Below, in pieces: positions 50,572 to 59,603 of a stretch of 64,000 nucleotides of DNA (within the stretch, counting starts at the first letter, position 1; every line of letters begins with the position of its first letter). The DNA comes from a bacterium (GTDB lineage Bacteria > Patescibacteria > Microgenomatia > Levybacterales > UBA12049), in assembly GCA_021777565.1 (NCBI GenBank), contig JAJYDJ010000002.1, positions 186,001-250,000 of the forward strand. Reading direction: 5' to 3'. The notes under the pieces are model-generated. The model was given only the letters and a program-made list of their open reading frames with translations, was not told the origin of the DNA and did not search any database. Position numbers and translations under genes: made by a program.

Positions 50572-53532
50572 CTAGCCCATGAGATCACGGTATCTGCAGG
50601 CGAGGCAGTCTTTTTCACTGCAACGGCTCTCCCAGAAGCTAAGATCTTTGGTCTGTTGGATACAGTCGGTGATGAGTGCTTGAAGCGCCTGAATATCTTC
50701 ATCAGTAATGGTAAATGTCTCTGATTTATATGATCCATTCTCAAGTGGGCGGACAAAATCAAGAGATGTCTCACGTGTCGCAAAACGCTTACTATTCCAA
50801 TTCTCAACAAGCAGGGCATAGAAGGTTAACTGTCTTTTATACATCCCTTCTTCGCCGTCTTTCTCAAGTGAAGTGCGACTTTTGGGTCTACCTGTTTTGT
50901 AATCATGGATAACCCATCCAAGGTCGGTCTTTTCTAGAAGATCAAGTCTTCCTTTAAGATAGACATCATGACTTACACGCACTTTATCAATGGATACTTC
51001 TGTCATAAGAGTGTCACTCCAGGAGGACACGATTTGTGAAAGAAAACCTGGGAGATCATGCCCTGCCTGTGTCATACATCGGGTCTTCATGTCAGAGGAG
51101 ATATCTTCTTTTGTTAACATCTCATTCAAAGATTGAAGGAGCTCTTCTGTTGTTAGTGATTTTCTCTTCATAAGATACATCTTAATAAGTGAGTGAATGG
51201 CACTCCCATATATCATTGATTCATTTTTCTCTTGTGGTATCTCAATAAGATTTTCAAAAACAAAACGCCAAGGACAGGTGAGAAAATTATTTAAGGCAGT
51301 TGCAGAAATTCCTTTCTGTTGTAAAAGTGCCCAAATATATTTTTGATATAACTCATTTTGGTCGTTCTCTTGAACAATTTTTTCATGTGTTATGAGTGGT
51401 TGGTTGAGTACCTGTTGCTCAAATGCTGCTGTGTCGATTTCCTGAACATCAGATTGCAGTTCAGTGATGAATGATGAAGGGAGAACATGCTGCCCTGTGG
51501 TATCAGTATCTGCATACGTTACTACGACTTCTTTTCTCGCACGAGTAAGTGCAACATAAAAGAGCCTTCTCTCGTCATCTACATCACTTGGTTGTGTGCT
51601 TAGCCTCGTTAGTGTGTGCCCCCATGGAATTTTAAATTGAGTCGCATGAGTACGATCATTGCCGAATCCCTTCTCAGTTCCATGAACAATATAGACAATA
51701 TCAAACTCTTTTCCCTTCGCTTTGTGCGCCGTCATCAATTGAACACCTTGGCGTAGTTGTTCTGGAATGTTTATAGACAGAGGGACATGATGGTCTTTCA
51801 TGGAGGTAATATATCCAAGGAAATCCTCCAGTGTATACGACTCCTGTTTGGCTTGCAGTTCTTGTAGTTTGGCATAGAGTCGTTGCATTCTCTCAAGATG
51901 AAGAATTGAGTCGGGGAGAGTCAGGGCATAAGCAAGTAGTCCCGAAGAGTGAAGCATAGTTACGAAAAGATTGTCTACAGATTCCTGGCTGTGACTCAAC
52001 CACATCTCAAGTTTCATGAGAAATTCTGCTACTGCGTTGTTAAGAGTATGCTCAGACTGTTTGTCTTTCAATAGTTGGATAAGTGGTATGCGTTTTTCAC
52101 GTGCTTGTTGGACATACTCATAGAGTGTAAGTGGGGGAATATGAAAGAATGGAAAGTGAAGACAGGCAAAAAGAAAAGTATCTTCATGAGGATTTGCGAC
52201 AAGTTGCAGAAGGGTTATTAGAAAATGGACTGCGACATCATCAAAAATGTTTTCATCTGTATGTGAGAAGAAAGTAATATGAGCGCTCTGGAGGCTCTCG
52301 ATCAAGGGATATGCATCTTTATTGTTTCTTATCAAAATTGCTATTTCTTCAGGTGCAGTCCCATGTGAAATCTTATCTTGGATGTCTTTTATAATAAATG
52401 CGTGTTCTGCATTCAGAGTCGTAAAATGTGCGAGCTGTATGGGACGAGATGGATAGTCCGAATTATGTTTGAGTGGCTCTTGAGAAAGAAGTGCGGAGCT
52501 TTGTGTGATAATTTTGTGCGATGCAGACAAAATGTCTGGCGTTGATCGATAATTTTGATCAAGCGAAATAAACACTGCCGACGGATATTTTGTCTTAAAA
52601 TAAAGAAAATTCTCAAGAGATGCACCCTGAAAACGATAAATTGCCTGCTTATCATCTCCTACAACAAAAAGATTTGGCGCATCAAAATAATTGCATAAAA
52701 ATTCAACAATTTTGTTCTGTGCAGTATTTGTATCTTGATGTTCATCTACCAAAATGTATTGATACTTTTCTTGCAGAGACAAGAGAAAGTCTGGATGATT
52801 GGCAAACGTGTCGAGGGTGATTAATAGCATGTCATTAAAGTCATACAGATGTTTCTCTCGAAGTATCTCTTGATAGTCTTTATAGACGAGTAAGAGTTCT
52901 TTATTTTTTGCTATCGCTTTTTCTTCGTCTTTATACATTCCCTTCATCTTGCCTTTAAATCTTCCTGAGTCATATATTTTATCCGGGGTGTCTAAAAAGG
53001 CTTGATCTTGTTGTTGTATCCCTTTCTGTAACATCTCAGGTGTAACTCCTTCTTTCTTGAGCTCATTAATAGCAGAAAGGAGTGGGCGAACATAATATGC
53101 TGGGTCACCAATTGGTTTAAGAATGTCAAAATCATGACTCGTTAGGATTGATTCTATCATTTGGATCTGGTCAAGTTCGGTTGCCGCGCTACTAGAAACA
53201 AATGATGGAAATTCTTCTGGATAGCTTTGGATAAGCATGTTTGCAAGCCCATGGAACGTGTAAATAGACACTCGGTATGCCGGCGTTCCAATAAGAGAAG
53301 CAAGTCTCTCTCTCATCTCAAAGGCTGCATTTTCAGTGAAGGTAAGTGCGAGAATATTCTCAGGGTTTATTTGTGTTTTTAAAAGGATATTCGCGATGCG
53401 TAGGGTAAGCACCTGGGTTTTTCCAGTCCCTGGGCCCGCAGCGACCAGTACAGGCCCTTCAATGGTGTCAACCGCAATTTTTTGATTTGCATTAAGTTTG
53501 TTGTATGCAGTCTCAAATTGAGAGTTCGTCAT
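50572..53532 (-). CDS. UvrD/AddA-type helicase fused to a PD-(D/E)XK nuclease with Fe-S cysteines
   Basis: 986 residues. Superfamily 1A helicase: Walker A AAGPGTGKT (31-39), Walker B VDEHQD (about 262), motif VI FYVALTRAR. After about 740 comes a RecB-type nuclease: GRLDLL (about 858) and DYKTG (about 876). One Cys in TCPWRF (about 752) and three in CSEKDCLAC (about 972-980) fit the 4Fe-4S clasp of AddB-like nucleases. It likely resects double-strand breaks for RecA in a single chain; a partner subunit was not seen. TAGAAT 6 bases before the ATG. Confidence 0.9.
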   Translation of the reverse strand: MTNSQFETAYNKLNANQKIAVDTIEGPVLVAAGPGTGKTQVLTLRIANILLKTQINPENILALTFTENAAFEMRERLASLIGTPAYRVSIYTFHGLANMLIQSYPEEFPSFVSSSAATELDQIQMIESILTSHDFDILKPIGDPAYYVRPLLSAINELKKEGVTPEMLQKGIQQQDQAFLDTPDKIYDSGRFKGKMKGMYKDEEKAIAKNKELLLVYKDYQEILREKHLYDFNDMLLITLDTFANHPDFLLSLQEKYQYILVDEHQDTNTAQNKIVEFLCNYFDAPNLFVVGDDKQAIYRFQGASLENFLYFKTKYPSAVFISLDQNYRSTPDILSASHKIITQSSALLSQEPLKHNSDYPSRPIQLAHFTTLNAEHAFIIKDIQDKISHGTAPEEIAILIRNNKDAYPLIESLQSAHITFFSHTDENIFDDVAVHFLITLLQLVANPHEDTFLFACLHFPFFHIPPLTLYEYVQQAREKRIPLIQLLKDKQSEHTLNNAVAEFLMKLEMWLSHSQESVDNLFVTMLHSSGLLAYALTLPDSILHLERMQRLYAKLQELQAKQESYTLEDFLGYITSMKDHHVPLSINIPEQLRQGVQLMTAHKAKGKEFDIVYIVHGTEKGFGNDRTHATQFKIPWGHTLTRLSTQPSDVDDERRLFYVALTRARKEVVVTYADTDTTGQHVLPSSFITELQSDVQEIDTAAFEQQVLNQPLITHEKIVQENDQNELYQKYIWALLQQKGISATALNNFLTCPWRFVFENLIEIPQEKNESMIYGSAIHSLIKMYLMKRKSLTTEELLQSLNEMLTKEDISSDMKTRCMTQAGHDLPGFLSQIVSSWSDTLMTEVSIDKVRVSHDVYLKGRLDLLEKTDLGWVIHDYKTGRPKSRTSLEKDGEEGMYKRQLTFYALLVENWNSKRFATRETSLDFVRPLENGSYKSETFTITDEDIQALQALITDCIQQTKDLSFWESRCSEKDCLACRYRDLMG

Positions 53533-53538
53533 GAGGAT

Positions 53539-53544
53539 ATTCTA
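53539..53544 (-). promoter_or_regulatory. leaderless promoter of the helicase-nuclease gene
   Basis: TAGAAT on the minus strand, 6 bases before ATG 53532. Confidence 0.6.
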
Positions 53545-53551
53545 ACACACT

Positions 53552-55390
53552 TTATTGGTAGCCTTTAGCTTGAAGAGTAAAAAGTTCTGCGTACTTGCTT
53601 TCCTTTTTCATCAATTGCTCATGATTGCCAGATTCAATGATTTTGCCTTTATCTAAAACATAGATAATGTCCGCATGCCGTACCGTTGAGAACCGATGGG
53701 AAATAATCAGTACAGTTTTATTCTTGGAAAGTCTTTGAACTTTATCAAAAATTTCTGCTTCTGCCTTGGCATCAATTGCTGCCGTTGGCTCATCCAGGAT
53801 AAGCACATCTGCATTGCGATAGAACGATTTCGCTAAGGCAACCTTTTGCCATTGTCCTCCGGAAAGTTCAATACCTCCTTCAAATGTTTTCCCGAGCATT
53901 TGATCAAATTTGTCCGGCAATTCAGTGATCATACTACTCGCTCCGGAGTCGCGAGCAGCATGAGTAATTTCTGCATCTCTGTATTCACGATTGATATCAC
54001 CATAATGAATGTTTTCTTTTATCGTTGCATGATAGGTGCCATAATCCTGAAAAAGAATTCCGAGTTTTTCTCGCCAATCGTTTAGTTTGATCTCGTTGAG
54101 TGGGTGATTATCAATCGTAATCGTCCCAGATGATGGCTCGTACAATCGTGCCAATAATTTAATCACTGTTGATTTTCCAGCTCCATTCTCACCAACAAAA
54201 GCAACTTTCTGCCCTGATTCAATTGTTAATGAAAAGTCATTGAGTATATTCTTTTTCGAATCAGGGTATGCAAAGGTTACATGCTCAAATTTGATCTCAG
54301 GTGCCTTCCCTTTATTGTTAAGTGGAATTGCTGTTGGGCTATCAATAATGGCTGGTTTTGTATCAATAACGAGGAAGACATCCCGAATATATTGACTTTG
54401 TTCATAAATAGAAGCAAAACTACTAAACAAGCTGCTTAAACTACCCTGGAAGTTACTTACTGAAAGTGTATAAAGCTGCAAATCTCCTAGTGTGTAGTTA
54501 CGATAAATTACTTGAAAGACAACATACGCATCAATGCCCCAGGAGGTAAATGTTGACGCAAAACGAGATAGGATGATATACACAATATTTTCTTTTGCCA
54601 GTTTCTTGTTGTCTTCATAAAATTCTTTGCGGAATGTTTGTAATTGCATGAGGAATTTCTCTCGGAGGTTATATAGTTTTATTTCTTTAATTTGTCGATA
54701 ATCAATCAGCAGGTCTGTCAAATACCCTATCCTTTTTCGGATCGGCGCACGCCAACTCCATACATTATAAAATTGTTGTGATTGTTTTGTCTGTCGAATA
54801 AATTCGGGGATCGCTACAAGCAGAAGAATGACAACAATCCAGACATTTGCACGTGCCAAAAATCCTAAGTAAATTGCTCCTCCAAAAATTGACTGTAGGA
54901 CCATACCAATATTATCAATAAGTTGCTGAGGACGACCATATATACTGTTGGATGCTTTATGCATAATACTTTTAAATTCACTATTTTCTAGGGTTTGTTG
55001 ATCAAGTTGACTAACACTTTGCGTATAAATCTGCTGAATAATGTCAGGAGTTTTAATCCACATAAGTGTTCGGACAAAGCTTTGTAAGCTAAATGTCAAT
55101 CCAGTAATTACTGGAATTACAAGCAGAACGCCAAGATAAAAATAAAGAGTTGGAAAAATTGGTGTGTGATGACTATATACGGCCACAATAAAATTAGTTA
55201 ATTGCCGAATAATATAGAGATTTACACCGCCAAGGGCAGTTGGAATAAGTATGGTTAAAAGTGAAATGGTAAAAAGAAATTTGTTGTATTTCCAGACAAG
55301 CCGAATAAGTCGCCAACTTGTAGTGAAGGAGTCACGAATGGAAATTTTTTCTTTCTTCTTCTCTGCGTCGTCTTTGTGTTTCTTATTCAT
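53552..55390 (-). CDS. ABC exporter, fused membrane and ATPase domains
   Basis: 612 residues. N-terminal cytoplasmic lead, six membrane segments (about 40-330), then an ATPase with GENGAGKST (about 400), LSGGQ (about 509) and VLILDEPTAAID (about 527). The MsbA/LmrA-like half-transporter works as a dimer; substrate unknown. It starts with ATGAATAA overlapping the rmuC stop by 8 bases and is thus translated with rmuC, an unusual pair. Confidence 0.92.
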   Translation of the reverse strand: MNKKHKDDAEKKKEKISIRDSFTTSWRLIRLVWKYNKFLFTISLLTILIPTALGGVNLYIIRQLTNFIVAVYSHHTPIFPTLYFYLGVLLVIPVITGLTFSLQSFVRTLMWIKTPDIIQQIYTQSVSQLDQQTLENSEFKSIMHKASNSIYGRPQQLIDNIGMVLQSIFGGAIYLGFLARANVWIVVILLLVAIPEFIRQTKQSQQFYNVWSWRAPIRKRIGYLTDLLIDYRQIKEIKLYNLREKFLMQLQTFRKEFYEDNKKLAKENIVYIILSRFASTFTSWGIDAYVVFQVIYRNYTLGDLQLYTLSVSNFQGSLSSLFSSFASIYEQSQYIRDVFLVIDTKPAIIDSPTAIPLNNKGKAPEIKFEHVTFAYPDSKKNILNDFSLTIESGQKVAFVGENGAGKSTVIKLLARLYEPSSGTITIDNHPLNEIKLNDWREKLGILFQDYGTYHATIKENIHYGDINREYRDAEITHAARDSGASSMITELPDKFDQMLGKTFEGGIELSGGQWQKVALAKSFYRNADVLILDEPTAAIDAKAEAEIFDKVQRLSKNKTVLIISHRFSTVRHADIIYVLDKGKIIESGNHEQLMKKESKYAELFTLQAKGYQ

Positions 55391-56357
55391 CCCTGGAAGG
55401 AAGCTCTCTCGTACTTGATAACTTCTGTCCCATGAGGGTAACAGTTTTTTGAGTTTGCGTCAACTGATTTGCCGCGTTGTTTAAGTGTTTATTAACAATG
55501 CCAAGTGATTCATCGACTTTTTCATAGTCGACCTTGAGACCATGAATTAATTTAAATACTTCTTTCGCTTGTGATTCTATTTTTCTTCCTTCAAAAGAGA
55601 GCAAGATTGTCTGGAGGTGGGCATACAAGGTGCTAGGCGAAACAATATATACTCGTTTTCTTCTTGCGTATTCAAGAAGTTCTGGGATATTTACGATTTC
55701 ATAAAATACCCCTTCACTTGGGACATACATAAGAGCAAAATTCATAGTTCCTTCATCTGGCAAAATATATTTTTCAGCAATAGCATCAATATGTCGTTTT
55801 ACATCTCTTATGAATTCTCTCAGTGCTACCTCCTTCTCCTCTTTTGTTTTACTATTCACTAGCTTTTGAAAATTTTCCAGTGGAAATTTTGCATCGATGG
55901 GGAGAATGCCGGCATCAGTTTTAATCGCTGCATCTACTTTCTGCCCAGATTTAAAAGCATATTGCAAAGAAAATGTATTTTTAGGAAACGTTTGTGAGAT
56001 AAGATCGTTAAGTACTTGTTCACCAACATTACCACGAAGCTTTGGGCTTTTTAAAAGAGTATTGAGTTCTTCCATATTGCGTCCAATTTCTGTCATTTTA
56101 CCAATCTCAAGATTAACATCTCGTATCACAGAAGCTGCCTTATCAAGTCGCTCATTGAGTTGTTTGGTGTTCTCCTGGAGGACTTGTGTCATATGTGAGG
56201 AATTAGACTGCAGAGAAATTTGCATGGATTTAAGCCATTCAAGAAGTGTGGTATCAGTCGCTTTTTGTGTGAGCTGATTGAGCTTGTTTAACACTACAAA
56301 AAGAAGGATACCGATTCCAATGGCAAGCACACAGAGGATGATCACGAGCAGATCCAT
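55383..56357 (-). CDS. rmuC: DNA recombination protein RmuC
   Basis: 324 residues: N-terminal membrane anchor (about 3-24), coiled coil (about 28-100), then the RmuC nuclease-like domain (GNVGEQVLNDLI, DAAIKTDAGILPIDAKFPLENF, NFALMYVPSEGVFYEI). Limits inversions at short repeats in E. coli; thought to cut DNA at the membrane. First gene of a two-gene unit with the ABC exporter. Confidence 0.93.
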   Translation of the reverse strand: MDLLVIILCVLAIGIGILLFVVLNKLNQLTQKATDTTLLEWLKSMQISLQSNSSHMTQVLQENTKQLNERLDKAASVIRDVNLEIGKMTEIGRNMEELNTLLKSPKLRGNVGEQVLNDLISQTFPKNTFSLQYAFKSGQKVDAAIKTDAGILPIDAKFPLENFQKLVNSKTKEEKEVALREFIRDVKRHIDAIAEKYILPDEGTMNFALMYVPSEGVFYEIVNIPELLEYARRKRVYIVSPSTLYAHLQTILLSFEGRKIESQAKEVFKLIHGLKVDYEKVDESLGIVNKHLNNAANQLTQTQKTVTLMGQKLSSTRELPSRDE

Positions 56358-56366
56358 GTACTCACT

Positions 56367-56375
56367 AGTGTATCA
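56367..56375 (-). promoter_or_regulatory. rmuC extended -10 promoter
   Basis: TGA-TACACT on the minus strand (TACACT 56372-56367), 9 bases before ATG 56357: leader of 2-3 bases at most. Confidence 0.5.
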
Positions 56376-56396
56376 CAACGGGTTAGTGATCGCAGG

Positions 56397-56789
56397 TTAT
56401 TTCCCACCCATGAATTGTAGACAATTGCCTTCTGGATCAAGGAACGTGGAAACATATCTTGGGTTTTCCTCTGTATATCCTGGCATAAGCTCAGGTTCAC
56501 AGACAATGGTAACCTCAGGATGGGATTTTACTTTTTCATACCAACCAGATACAGAGTTGACGTATAAATTTATGATATGTCTATATGGATCGGGATTTTT
56601 TGCAGCAACTTTGTCATGCTTCCCAATCCATATTGTTGATCCGTCTCCTACTGCGACATCATAACCATAGTCGTTAGGAATATTGAGCTGTCTTGAGATG
56701 CTCAGGCCCAGTGTGTCGGTGTAAAACTTCACAAGGACATCAGGAGTGAGAGAAAAAACAAGATATTTGTATCTCTGAATTGGATCCAT
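56397..56789 (-). CDS. VOC-family (glyoxalase/bleomycin-resistance fold) protein
   Basis: 130 residues from ATG 56789. Two beta-alpha-beta-beta-beta modules: LVKFYTDTLGLSI in the first and YVSTFLDPEGNCLQFMG in the second are family signatures. Metal-dependent lyase, dioxygenase or binding protein; substrate unknown. The start is fixed by a perfect TATAAT 6 bases upstream, so the longer frame from 56894, which overlaps tsaD, is rejected. Confidence 0.85.
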   Translation of the reverse strand: MDPIQRYKYLVFSLTPDVLVKFYTDTLGLSISRQLNIPNDYGYDVAVGDGSTIWIGKHDKVAAKNPDPYRHIINLYVNSVSGWYEKVKSHPEVTIVCEPELMPGYTEENPRYVSTFLDPEGNCLQFMGGK

Positions 56790-56795
56790 GGAGTA

Positions 56796-56801
56796 ATTAT
56801 A
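56796..56801 (-). promoter_or_regulatory. leaderless promoter of the VOC gene
   Basis: TATAAT on the minus strand, 6 bases before ATG 56789, between tsaD stop and VOC start. Confidence 0.7.
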
Positions 56802-56814
56802 CACAAAAAATCTG

Positions 56815-57831
56815 TTAGTCAAAATATAATTCTGGATTTGCTCGCAACTCTTCCCAGGGTAGTGGGGTATTATGCATGATTGCTGCTGCACCAATCATGG
56901 CGGCATTATCAGTTGAGAATTTTCTTTCGGGCGAGAAGAATGCCAAATTATGTTCAGTCGCAACGGCACGAAATCTTTCAGTAAGAGTCTGGTTGGCGGT
57001 AACACCACCACCAAGAAGGATGGTTTTCACATTTAGATCTTCGGCTGCCTTAAAAGTGGTCTGGATCAGCATGTCAAAGATGGCTTCCTGCAGTGCATAA
57101 CAGAGATCATAGGTCATTGGTTCTGTCAGGTCTCCCTGGCTTTGTAATTTCTGCACTTCGTTGCGCACGGCGGTCTTAAGCCCTGAAAAAGAAAAATCGT
57201 ATGGGGTATCAAGTCTTGCACGGGGGAAGGTGAATACGCCTTTGTGCCCTGATTTTGCATATTTCTCTATGGTTGGTCCCGCAGGATAAGAAAGACCCAG
57301 CAGTCTTCCCGACTTATCAAACGCCTCTCCTGCAGCATCATCACGTGTGCCTCCTATCCACCTGAGTGAGGTTTCATTCTCCATGAAAACGAGATCAGTA
57401 TGTCCTCCAGAGACAATAAGAGCAAGTGCAGGAAAATCGCTCTCTTGTGGGGCAATTTCTGAAAGCCAGTTGGCATAAATGTGCCCATAGAGATGATTGA
57501 CGGGAATGATTGGCTTATTCCAAACCCAGGCAAGTGTTTTTGCAGCCTCAACGCCTACGAGAAGCGAGCCAATGAGCCCAGGGCCATAGGTAACACCAAT
57601 TGCATCGATGGAGTCTATTGGGGTATCTTGCAAAGCCTCTTTAATAACTGGCACCATAAATTTTGCTTGTTCACGAGCAGCCACCTCAGGGATTATGCCA
57701 CCTGTTTGACTATGAAGGGCAAGAGAAGTTGCAATGACATTGGTTACGCAGTGCATACGGCCATTCTCGCCGCGTTCAATGATGGCAGCACTTGTCTCGT
57801 CGCAGGATGTTTCAATAGCCAGGATACGCAT
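56815..57831 (-). CDS. tsaD: tRNA N6-adenosine threonylcarbamoyltransferase
   Basis: Transfers threonylcarbamoyl to A37 of ANN-reading tRNAs together with TsaB/TsaE. 338 residues, full length. IETSCDETSAA near the start, metal-binding NHLYGH (about 109-114), LIVSGGHTDLV and GGGVTANQTL are intact. Nine bases after the DUF192 gene, so probably on the same transcript. Confidence 0.97.
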   Translation of the reverse strand: MRILAIETSCDETSAAIIERGENGRMHCVTNVIATSLALHSQTGGIIPEVAAREQAKFMVPVIKEALQDTPIDSIDAIGVTYGPGLIGSLLVGVEAAKTLAWVWNKPIIPVNHLYGHIYANWLSEIAPQESDFPALALIVSGGHTDLVFMENETSLRWIGGTRDDAAGEAFDKSGRLLGLSYPAGPTIEKYAKSGHKGVFTFPRARLDTPYDFSFSGLKTAVRNEVQKLQSQGDLTEPMTYDLCYALQEAIFDMLIQTTFKAAEDLNVKTILLGGGVTANQTLTERFRAVATEHNLAFFSPERKFSTDNAAMIGAAAIMHNTPLPWEELRANPELYFD

Positions 57832-57840
57832 AAAGTGGAA

Positions 57841-58359
57841 TTAGTGGATGTTGAAGGTGGCAACATCACCAAGTTTGAATTGATATTTCTTACTCAAGCC
57901 ACCACTGATTTCAAGGACGATATTTGATGGCGCGGCTGGCTTGAAAATTTGAGGATTAATTGACTGATTTACTGGTGGTTGTGCATTCTGGACCATAGTC
58001 ACAATCTTGTTATTCTGGAAATAGATGATATCGAGTGCAAATCTCATTTGTTTCATCCAGAATCCGTAATAGTCTGGTGTATCAAAAAGGAATACCATAC
58101 CACGGTCCTGTGCTATGCTATCACGATTACCCAGACCTTGTACTTTCTGTTGCTCGCTTCGTGCAACTTCTACGGTAAAGACATGTCCATCAATGGTAAC
58201 AGTAGAAGGGACAGGGGTTGGACTTGCCACAGGAGCAGTTGTTGGGTTAGTTTGTGCACCTTTTTGAAGCTTCGGACTATTTTGGATGAGCAAAAATACG
58301 CCTACGCCAATCGCGATGAGTATTCCTAAAATAAGCCATCGAGAACTTTGCAGTTGCAT
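57841..58359 (-). CDS. membrane-anchored DUF192 protein
   Basis: 172 residues from ATG 58359. N-terminal membrane anchor (about 9-27), Pro/Thr-rich linker, then a DUF192 domain (about 60-172; QKVQGLGNRDSI, GMVFLFDTPDYYGFWMKQMRFALDIIYF). Located outside the membrane. Function unknown; the fold is a small beta barrel found in many exported proteins. The start is set by TGC-TATACT 6 bases upstream. Confidence 0.88.
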   Translation of the reverse strand: MQLQSSRWLILGILIAIGVGVFLLIQNSPKLQKGAQTNPTTAPVASPTPVPSTVTIDGHVFTVEVARSEQQKVQGLGNRDSIAQDRGMVFLFDTPDYYGFWMKQMRFALDIIYFQNNKIVTMVQNAQPPVNQSINPQIFKPAAPSNIVLEISGGLSKKYQFKLGDVATFNIH

Positions 58360-58365
58360 AGGTAT

Positions 58366-58374
58366 AGTATAGCA
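58366..58374 (-). promoter_or_regulatory. extended -10 promoter of the DUF192-tsaD unit, leaderless
   Basis: TGC-TATACT on the minus strand (TATACT 58371-58366), 6 bases before ATG 58359. It overlaps the region just after the MFS stop. Confidence 0.7.
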
Positions 58375-58381
58375 CAATGGA

Positions 58382-59542
58382 TCAAACGAAAGTAATTTTG
58401 ACTGGTTTGATGAGAAGGAGTACAGAGATCAAAAAGGAGACAGCAATAGCTGCAATGAATGGTGCTTGTGCACTGTACCAGGCAAAAAGAAGCCCAAAGA
58501 CAAATTGTCCAATCGCACTACCGCTATCCCCGGCAATAACATGCATTGCTGATCCTTTTGTCATGTGTTCTGAGGGGAGCGCATCAAAGGTGAGTCCTTT
58601 AATGACAGGAGAAGTACCTCGCGCAAAAATGCCAAGGATAAAAGTGAGTACATATAAGAGAACAATATTAGATGTAATGAGAAGCAAGATCAAAAGGACA
58701 CCCATAAGGAACTCGCTATACATGAGTGCGATTGTCCCAGATGACCTTTTTGCAAAAAATCCTATTACCCATCTACCACACAGATATCCACCAAAGATAC
58801 AAGATTGCAAAAGGATGCTGCTTTCAAGTGAATATCCTTTTGCAAGAAAGATGAATGGAAGAAATACGAAAAGCTGTGAACTTGCCAGTGAATCAAGAAA
58901 TTCAAAGACTAATGTGTATAAAAATGTTTTGTTTTTTCTCAGTGGCTGTAGATCTTTTTCTTTGGAAAGTGTTTTTGCAGACTGGATATTGGGTAGTACC
59001 CACGAGAGAACCAAAGACAGACAAGAAATAAAAATAATACAGAGCAATGGAATCTGCTTGAATCCTAGATATATTGCGCCACTAACGATAAGTGGGAAGA
59101 TAATACGTGCCAGATCTGTCATCATAAATAGTGCTGCAAGCGTGGTATAACGATCACCTGGTTTGGTCATGTGCCCTGCAAGCGTATTTACCCCTGACAT
59201 CCCGATACCTACCCCAAATCCTGCAATGATGAACGCACACATAAGTAACGATTGGCTCAGGACAAGATAGCCAGCATAGAGTATCACTGCGGCCAAGATG
59301 AGAAGAAGGGATGATCCGATCATGATCTTCTTTACTGATGCTCGGTGTGCCCATTTTGCTATGACAAATGCACCAAGGATTAGGAAAAAGATAAAAAGTC
59401 CACCCCAGTAGCCAACGGCAAGTTTATTCACAATATGTTCTTCGTAAAATACAGGAAGTAGTACAAAATAAAAAACACCAGAGCCCTTAACAATAGTTTG
59501 CAATAGTGAGAGATTGATATATCCAAAAATGCCCTTTTTCAT
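58382..59542 (-). CDS. MFS transporter
   Basis: 386 residues from ATG 59542, 11-12 membrane segments. The loop between segments 2 and 3 is degenerate (KWAHRASVKKIM), and the central loop is Lys/Glu-rich (QSAKTLSKEKDLQPLRKNK). Substrate unknown. An upstream in-frame extension to 59671 crosses the divergent serS start and is rejected, since TATAAT lies 7 bases before ATG 59542. Confidence 0.88.
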   Translation of the reverse strand: MKKGIFGYINLSLLQTIVKGSGVFYFVLLPVFYEEHIVNKLAVGYWGGLFIFFLILGAFVIAKWAHRASVKKIMIGSSLLLILAAVILYAGYLVLSQSLLMCAFIIAGFGVGIGMSGVNTLAGHMTKPGDRYTTLAALFMMTDLARIIFPLIVSGAIYLGFKQIPLLCIIFISCLSLVLSWVLPNIQSAKTLSKEKDLQPLRKNKTFLYTLVFEFLDSLASSQLFVFLPFIFLAKGYSLESSILLQSCIFGGYLCGRWVIGFFAKRSSGTIALMYSEFLMGVLLILLLITSNIVLLYVLTFILGIFARGTSPVIKGLTFDALPSEHMTKGSAMHVIAGDSGSAIGQFVFGLLFAWYSAQAPFIAAIAVSFLISVLLLIKPVKITFV

Positions 59543-59549
59543 AACGCCT

Positions 59550-59555
59550 ATTATA
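59550..59555 (-). promoter_or_regulatory. leaderless promoter of the MFS gene
   Basis: TATAAT on the minus strand, 7 bases before ATG 59542. Confidence 0.68.
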
Positions 59556-59591
59556 GAGAATTCTCTTCTAGATTGCAGTAGATGAAGCGTG

Positions 59592-59597
59592 TATAAT
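59592..59597 (+). promoter_or_regulatory. serS leaderless promoter
   Basis: TATAAT, 6 bases before ATG 59604, about 37 bases from the divergent MFS -10. Confidence 0.72.
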
Positions 59598-59603
59598 AAT
59601 CTC

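Noticed and set aside
50442..50819. Open frame over rnpB and the end of the helicase gene
   Set aside because: It covers the conserved RNase P RNA and runs through the helicase-nuclease Cys region in another frame.
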